A stretch of 64,000 nt of DNA from Paenibacillus thiaminolyticus (GTDB lineage: Bacteria > Bacillota > Bacilli > Paenibacillales > Paenibacillaceae), in assembly GCF_007066085.1 (NCBI RefSeq), contig NZ_CP041405.1, forward strand, positions 620,001-684,000, in the 5' to 3' direction. Shown here one piece after another: positions 59,704 to 64,000 of the stretch. Position numbers and translations under genes: made by a program. A model generated the notes under the pieces. That model saw only the letters and a program-made list of their open reading frames with translations, ran no database searches and was not told where the DNA came from. Every line of letters starts with the position of its first letter. Position 1 is the first letter of the stretch.

Positions 59704-60600
59704 TTATACCGCCTATTTTTCGCACCGCATCGACAACTTGCTTCATTTCTTCATTCGTCCCGATCGATACTCTCACATAGTTGTCGATTCTGGGCTGAGC
59801 GAAGTACCGGACCAATATGCCTTGCTCGCGCAGTTCCTCAAATAGCCGCTTCGCCGGAATCGCGGGATGGGTCATCATGACGAAGTTCGCCTTCGATTCG
59901 ATAACGGAGCCCCCCAGTTCTTCGAGCCGCTTGACCGTCCATTCCCGCGTCCGGATGACGTTCCGGCAAGTCTCCCGGAAGCAGTCCTCATCTTCCAGCG
60001 CCGCCTTCGCGCCCGCGAGCGCGATCCAGTCCAGCGTATAGGAGTTAAACGAGTTTTTGACACGTTCCAGTCCTTCGATCAAGTCTTCCTGTCCGAAGGC
60101 CATGCCTACCCGCAGGCCGGCCAGCGACCGCGACTTGGACAGCGTCTGAATGACAAGCAGGTTCGGATACTCATTGATAAGCTTAACCGCGGATTCCCCG
60201 CCGAAATCAATATAGGCTTCATCGAGGATGACAACATGCTCCGGATGAAATGCATCCAGCCGCACATGAAAATCATCATCCAGGCGATTGTCTCATACGG
60301 CAGGCCATATAAATTCGCATATACTTTGTAGAAGCTGTATGTAGCATCCGGGAACAGGACCGGGGCTCCGGCGCAAAAAATGCGGCGAAGGAGAAAGCCA
60401 GTATTTCATCGGAGCCGTTGCCGATGAACACTTGCCGCTCGCTTAGCCCGAATCGTCCGGCCGCGGCCTGCCTCAGCTCCTGGCATGCCGGATCCGGATT
60501 TTCATTTTGTATTCAGTTTGATATAGCTTTTGTCCTTCGGCTGCTCCCCAGGCACATAGGGGACAAGCCTCTTGGTCAGGTCGCTCCAATATTTGCTCAT
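59699..60600 (-). pseudogene. hisC: Histidinol-phosphate aminotransferase-like, multiply broken
   Basis: An intact start (ATG 60600, AGGAGAG upstream; [29 protein letters not shown]) is followed by an extra A that shifts the frame before NENP. Then FGLSERQVFIGNGSDEILAFSFAAFF in the second frame, a lost G, then FYKVYANLYGLPYETIA in a third, a lost C, and the intact C-terminal half (VVILDEAYIDFGGES, QTLSKSRSLAGLRVGMAFG with the PLP Lys, PAKRLFEELREQGILVRYF). Two in-frame deletions of roughly 20 and 40 residues are also apparent against the family. Function lost. Confidence 0.88.
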
Positions 60601-60685
60601 GCTCTTCTCTCTCTCCTTTCTGCGTTGGATTGTCTCACGATGTACTCACAACGCGTGGTACGAGCCCCATCTCGAACTGTAACGC

Positions 60686-60709
60686 ATATAATTAATATCA
60701 TTAAATAGT
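60686..60709. promoter_or_regulatory. AT-rich palindrome, class B copy 4
   Basis: ATAATTAATATCATTAAAT about 87 bases upstream of the hisC pseudogene start, the same distance class as copy 1 to ybjQ. Confidence 0.45.
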
Positions 60710-60763
60710 ACTAGACCACAGCCTCTCTCCCCGGAAAACAGGCGCCTAGCCAAACGGCTCGAA

Positions 60764-61153
60764 TCAATGACCCTCCCGCCCGATGTCATGGGAATACGTC
60801 TCTTCCTGAATAGACGACCGGGCCGGATCCAGCAAAGTAAGGAACTTTTCATAGAGCAGGTCCAGTTCCGGATCCCGGTACAGAGGCCCTGCCGCTTCCC
60901 GGTAGGCTTGTTCGCTTGAAAAGATCTGAATCTCTATCCATAGGCCGGGCTCATCGGAGCTTGGAGCATAATGCAGCGTATAATCGATATGTGCCCGGTA
61001 TACGGCATCGGCACATGCCATTAGCTGATGATAGGCCTGCGTCTGCGACGATTGTATGTAGTAGCGGAATATTTTGTAATACAGAGTTATCCCTCCCGAG
61101 TCCGCATTTTTGATTCGAGATCGGCCGTACCCCAAAAAATGACGTTCGAGCAT
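60764..61153 (-). CDS. Conserved-looking hypothetical protein
   Basis: A 129-residue frame: MLERHFLGYGRSRIKNADSG, then a mixed alpha/beta segment ITLYYKIFRYYIQSSQTQAY that resembles the first strand and helix of ferredoxin-like NIPSNAP or antibiotic-biosynthesis-monooxygenase folds, with GPLYRDPELDLLYEKFLTLL near the end. Not identified. GGAGAAGG lies about 7 bases before the ATG. A GGGAGGG within codon range of residue 20 could serve a shorter start but no good start codon follows it. Confidence 0.6.
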   Translation of the reverse strand: MLERHFLGYGRSRIKNADSGGITLYYKIFRYYIQSSQTQAYHQLMACADAVYRAHIDYTLHYAPSSDEPGLWIEIQIFSSEQAYREAAGPLYRDPELDLLYEKFLTLLDPARSSIQEETYSHDIGREGH

Positions 61154-61266
61154 GATTTCGCCTTCTCCACTTTTTCCCTGTCTTCATCATAGAATAGTAA
61201 ACGTCTGTCTGCAATCCCGGATTCTGAGACATTTGGAGCAGGACGAACGAATCATCCAGACGCACA

Positions 61267-61295
61267 AAGCCAGAGAGCCTGACGCCCTCTGGCTT
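61267..61295 (-). terminator. Hairpin terminator after the permease pseudogene
   Basis: AAGCCAGAG pairs with CTCTGGCTT around 11 bases; on the minus strand it is followed by TGTGCG, weakly T-rich. Confidence 0.5.
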
Positions 61296-61340
61296 ATCTT
61301 CTTCTATTTTGATCAGACCAAAGTCGCAAACCTGCTCTAC

Positions 61341-61997
61341 CTACCGGGATCCATCAACCGCATCGGGACGCACATACCGCGAGAGCAGACCGTGCCTCGG
61401 CGAGCCGATAAAGCTAATCATGAATACAATGCCGGTGCCGAAGGCCATCGAACCAGAAATCGACGTGTCCAGCCATACCGCAATATAGTAGCCTCCGGCT
61501 GCGGAGAGAATCCCGAAGGCCAGAACCCTAGCACGAGCATGACGGCCAAGCTGTCGGTCCACAAATACGCGGCCGCCGCCGGTGTAAGCAGCATAGCTAC
61601 AACCATAATCGCTCCGACCGTATCGAATGAGGCGACGGCAGTCACCGAGACCAGCCCCATGAACACGTAATGCATGAGCGCCACGGGGATTCCGATGCTT
61701 GCTGCCAGCGCCGGATCGCAATCAGCACACTCAGCAGTACGATGCCGGGAATCAGCGTCGCTTCCGGTATTGAACCGAGCCCGGGCAGGTCAACCGAAGT
61801 CCACGGCACGAACGTAATCTCCCCCATCATCGCGTGCTTCACGTCCAGATGGGCATTGCCCCCTGCGTCGCGATCAGGTTCACGCCAATCGCGAACAGCG
61901 TCGTGAAGACGACGCCGATCGAGGCGTCCTGCTGCACGCCCCGGGAATGGAACCACTGCACCAGCACGGCGGTCAGCAGTCCAGCAATATTCGCATA
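61341..61997 (-). pseudogene. Metal (Mn/Zn/Fe) ABC transporter permease remnant, MntC/MntD-like
   Basis: Segments of a metal-permease are spread over frames: NIAGLLTAVLVQWFHSRGVQQDASIGVVFTTLFAIGVN, then after a shift GEITFVPWTSVDLPGLGS, then SIGIPVALMHYVFMGLVSVTAVASFDTVGAIMVVAMLLTP, then after another shift AFGILSAAGGYYIAVWLDTSIS. The first ~80 residues of the family (start and first helices) are missing entirely; the sequence begins right behind the DUF5316 stop. At least two frameshifts and one deletion; no function. No binding protein or ATPase gene is nearby. Confidence 0.82.
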
Positions 61998-62006
61998 GCG
62001 GATTGC

Positions 62007-62294
62007 CTATTTCGTTACAAAATATACAATGGTCACCACTAAAAACGGAATCGAGCATAGGAACGCGCTCCCAGACCATTGAGTACGGGCGCGCAGTTCT
62101 TCTGTTGAGCTGGAGTGGAAGTTGGCTCGTGACCGATCCCCGCTTACGAGCGTACCGGATAGGATTGCCGCGAGAATCACCAGAATTCCCCCAGGCCACG
62201 CATTCGCTTGGGCCGCCAGTTCCCAGCCCCCCCTCGCATACGCAAGTGCCGTAATTAGCAGACTTATAATACATGCCAATCCGAAATATTTCAT
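62007..62294 (-). CDS. DUF5316-family membrane protein
   Basis: A 95-residue protein with two to three predicted helices (FGLACIISLLITALAYARGGW, WPGGILVILAAILSGTLV, FLCSIPFLVVTIVYFVT) and the family stretch GTLVSGDRSRANFHSSST. Function unknown. The ATG at 62294 has GAGGAGGG upstream; the frame to 62351 begins with GTG without a good site. It directly precedes the permease remnant. Confidence 0.8.
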   Translation of the reverse strand: MKYFGLACIISLLITALAYARGGWELAAQANAWPGGILVILAAILSGTLVSGDRSRANFHSSSTEELRARTQWSGSAFLCSIPFLVVTIVYFVTK

Positions 62295-62360
62295 TCCCGC
62301 ATCCCTCCTCTGCCTTGATGCCTGTCGTCCATCTGTCTCGGCAATATTCACCTTTTATAG

Positions 62361-62374
62361 TGTAATACGTTACA
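62361..62374. promoter_or_regulatory. Short palindrome TGTAA-N4-TTACA
   Basis: Inverted repeat in the leader of the DUF5316-permease unit, reminiscent of metalloregulator sites, though not an exact Zur, MntR or Fur match. Confidence 0.3.
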
Positions 62375-62409
62375 GAGCGGATTCGGTTCGGCCTATATTT
62401 ATCGAGCAG

Positions 62410-62922
62410 TCATGGCTTGGCGGCCTGATTGAAGCGGTGAATGCCGAAGCTCTGGAAGGAGGAGCGGAGAATCGCGTCGCGCAGCGGATATAGATTCGGC
62501 GTTACGCGCAGCTCGACTCCCAGTTCCAGCAGCCTGTCGACGAGTCTATTCACAGGAGTACAGCCTGCAGGAATGATCGTATGAGGGGAAATATAGTACC
62601 CCGCCGTCTTATCATACAACTCGAACAGATCTTCCTCAAATGCATACCGGTATATCGTACAGTCCGCGACGCGGGCGTACCACCGGCTCTCTATCGTAAT
62701 TATCGTATTTGCCAGCGAATAACCCAAAAATTGTTCCCGCTCTTCCTTGCTCATATCCGGTGTAGCCCTGATGACAATCCGGGGACAGTTCCTCGGAAAA
62801 AAATAAGTAAATTGATGCTCTTCATCAATCGCCCATACGACCGGAGGAAAGCCTTCCCGATTCTGGTTCTCCCTCGGGGCGAACCGCTTAATGCCGGGTT
62901 CTTCGCTGAAATGGTACAGCAT
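62410..62922 (-). CDS. DUF6886-family protein
   Basis: A 170-residue soluble protein: MLYHFSEEPGIKRFAPR, then GFPPVVWAIDEEHQFTYFFPRNCPRIVI with conserved-looking PRNCPR, and an end ELRVTPNLYPLRDAI. I recognise the family (DUF6886) from memory; no function is known. The ATG at 62922 follows GAGGAGGG by 6 bases; the longer frame to 63024 lacks a site. Confidence 0.75.
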   Translation of the reverse strand: MLYHFSEEPGIKRFAPRENQNREGFPPVVWAIDEEHQFTYFFPRNCPRIVIRATPDMSKEEREQFLGYSLANTIITIESRWYARVADCTIYRYAFEEDLFELYDKTAGYYISPHTIIPAGCTPVNRLVDRLLELGVELRVTPNLYPLRDAILRSSFQSFGIHRFNQAAKP

Positions 62923-62953
62923 TGCGTCCCTCCTCATACACTGCTGGTCATTC

Positions 62954-63748
62954 TCAATGCCTGTCTCTGTCCAGTTGGGCGCGTCTGCGCCGGAAGATGC
63001 CGCTGGCTTGCTCGTACAAGGCAAAGTCCATCCCGAACTTGTCTGTTATCCAGTGCCTAAGTTCATCCGGCTCCAGTTCCCGCTTGATCTTCCGATCCGG
63101 GAAATACTGCTTCAGCGTGCCATTCGTTAACGAAGTCGGGATATCTTCGACATTACCGAATATGAGCAGCTCCTGCAAGACAAACGAGGTGTTCCAATCA
63201 TTCGATCGATTGATGATCGGAAGCAATTCCTCCAGCTCGACCGGCTCTGGGTTCAATGTTTTGGTCGGGCCCGGCCGCCGCACAATGGTAATCCCGTCCG
63301 CCGCAGCGGTATAGGTGAATGTCTCCCTGTCGTCCGCCGCAACGAATGACTGATGCAGCGGATAGGCTTGAAACAAAGGTGCGCAGTAGCCGAGATCGAC
63401 ATAATACGGCTGATCCAGATCCACGCGCAAGCAGAGATGCCCCGGGTCCATGTAGAGATAATGCGCGCTATATCCAAGCTGCCGCAGCAGCCAGTGGAAG
63501 CCGATAGCAATCGTCCAGCAGGTGCCGCCATACCCTTGCGTCACCATACGATTGACATAGACCTCGATAGGAGGAATGAACTGCTTCCTCGAGGCGCCCG
63601 CCTCGTAATCGATGATCTTGGTCAAGTTCTCCCATCGCACCTTCCGCTGGAACCGATCGATCAACCTGTTCAGCAGAGCCAAATCCGCCTTCCCCCGCGG
63701 CACCTCCATATAAGCCAAAAACCGCTCCACAAGCGCTGCTGCTTCCAT
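62954..63748 (-). CDS. Arylamine N-acetyltransferase
   Basis: Transfers acetyl from acetyl-CoA to arylamines or related substrates. The catalytic triad is visible: C77 in GYGGTCWTIAIGF, H104 in DPGHLCLRVDL and D118 in YYVDLGYCAP. The length of 264 fits the NAT family. GGGGGAG lies 8 bases before the ATG. It is 31 bases from the DUF6886 gene, probably co-transcribed. Confidence 0.9.
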   Translation of the reverse strand: MEAAALVERFLAYMEVPRGKADLALLNRLIDRFQRKVRWENLTKIIDYEAGASRKQFIPPIEVYVNRMVTQGYGGTCWTIAIGFHWLLRQLGYSAHYLYMDPGHLCLRVDLDQPYYVDLGYCAPLFQAYPLHQSFVAADDRETFTYTAAADGITIVRRPGPTKTLNPEPVELEELLPIINRSNDWNTSFVLQELLIFGNVEDIPTSLTNGTLKQYFPDRKIKRELEPDELRHWITDKFGMDFALYEQASGIFRRRRAQLDRDRH

Positions 63749-63784
63749 TCTACATCTCCCCCTTCGATTGTTGACTTCATTTCG

Positions 63785-63907
63785 TCATTCCGAATCTTGC
63801 GCCGGGGCCGCTCCCAGCCTCTCTAATTCAGCTGGCGCTCCGGCATACCCGGGCGGCACTAGATCTCTTACCGCTTCTCCTCAGCTTCGTCCTATAGAAT
63901 ATCCCAT
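63785..63907 (-). pseudogene. Possible small gene with in-frame stop in the NAT leader
   Basis: An ATG at 63907 with AGGAGGGG upstream opens MGYSIGRS and stops; reading through the TGA continues for 32 more codons (GEAVRDLVPPGYAGAP...) to a stop at 63785. A promoter TTGAAT-N16-TACAAT lies upstream near 63930-63960. It could be a leader peptide or a dead small gene. The rest of 63749-64000 shows nothing else. Confidence 0.3.
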
Positions 63908-64000
63908 TTTACCCCTCCTGTCCCGTTATCTGTATTGTAGAGGAGCGGAGGAATAATTCAAGTCTGTTCTTACGCCCGTGTTCAGGAGCATAGGAAAAAT

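Noticed and set aside
63785..63907. TGA read as tryptophan or selenocysteine
   Set aside because: All other genes in the window use TGA as stop, and no SECIS-like hairpin was evident behind the codon.

Overview
The window looks like chromosome of a Bacillota species, most likely a Paenibacillus or close relative. The evidence is strong AGGAGG-type ribosome binding sites, Bacillota-type rho-independent terminators, and gene content typical of that group: FMN azoreductase, L25/Ctc, bacterial NOS, LrgAB, MprF, an AbrB-like regulator, an Lpl/Ytc-type sugar ABC operon with a YesN-like AraC regulator, VanW/VanY-type proteins and a yybP-ykoY manganese riboswitch. No rRNA, tRNA, CRISPR array, prophage or intact transposase was seen.

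Layout. 1-12.8 kb: metallopeptidase (cut by the window edge), azoR with a 43-codon gene missed by length filters, a NarL-type two-component pair, two CarboxypepD_reg-repeat proteins, a decayed vanW, a Mn2+ riboswitch reading toward a TFIIB-type zinc-ribbon gene, a GNAT-SCP2 acetyltransferase, a VanY-like lipoprotein, ctc, ybjQ and a small membrane protein. 12.8-31.4 kb: MocR/LysE divergent pair, GH29 fucosidase, an alpha/alpha-toroid protein, WYL regulator plus AlkZ-related protein, nos, two PhnB-like VOC proteins, the AbrB-zinc-HTH protein, a repeat-rich noncoding block (23.1-23.9 kb), lrgAB, mprF and a tyrosine recombinase. 31.5-39.3 kb: Cu/Zn-SOD lipoprotein, a PAP2-methyltransferase-DedA envelope lipid operon, and a dnaE-DUF72-uracil glycosylase operon behind a LexA-like box. 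39.4-51.3 kb: HD hydrolase, Gfo/Idh/MocA oxidoreductase, two beta-lactamase-family hydrolases, TPR protein, CD3324-type protein, degenerate ~49-bp tandem repeats, and the sugar ABC operon with a frameshifted AraC regulator and a cre site. 51.4-64 kb: a 694-aa two-part methyltransferase, SDR and its divergent WYL regulator, DinB protein, MurG-like glycosyltransferase, a response regulator fused to a kinase fragment, NUDIX protein, pseudogenes of hisC and a metal ABC permease, DUF5316, DUF6886 and an arylamine N-acetyltransferase.

Two themes stand out. First, several genes are broken by short deletions and single-base shifts (vanW, araC, hisC, metal permease, and the RR-kinase fusion), suggesting ongoing decay. 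Second, short palindromes recur between genes: four dif-like sites with an 11-6-11 layout carrying the Bacillus XerD arm (12.8, 21.3, 30.3, 57.7 kb), one of them next to a tyrosine recombinase that has its own perfect-arm palindrome on its promoter; and four AT-rich TTAAT-N3-ATTAA palindromes upstream of minus-strand genes or pseudogenes. TTYAGA direct repeats with 11-bp period are also shared by the PAP2 operon promoter and the promoter of the fused response regulator. The dif-like site family, the riboswitch on an unexpected gene, and the RR-kinase fusion are the best candidates for something not yet described.

All family names come from motif recognition by eye; no database search was run.
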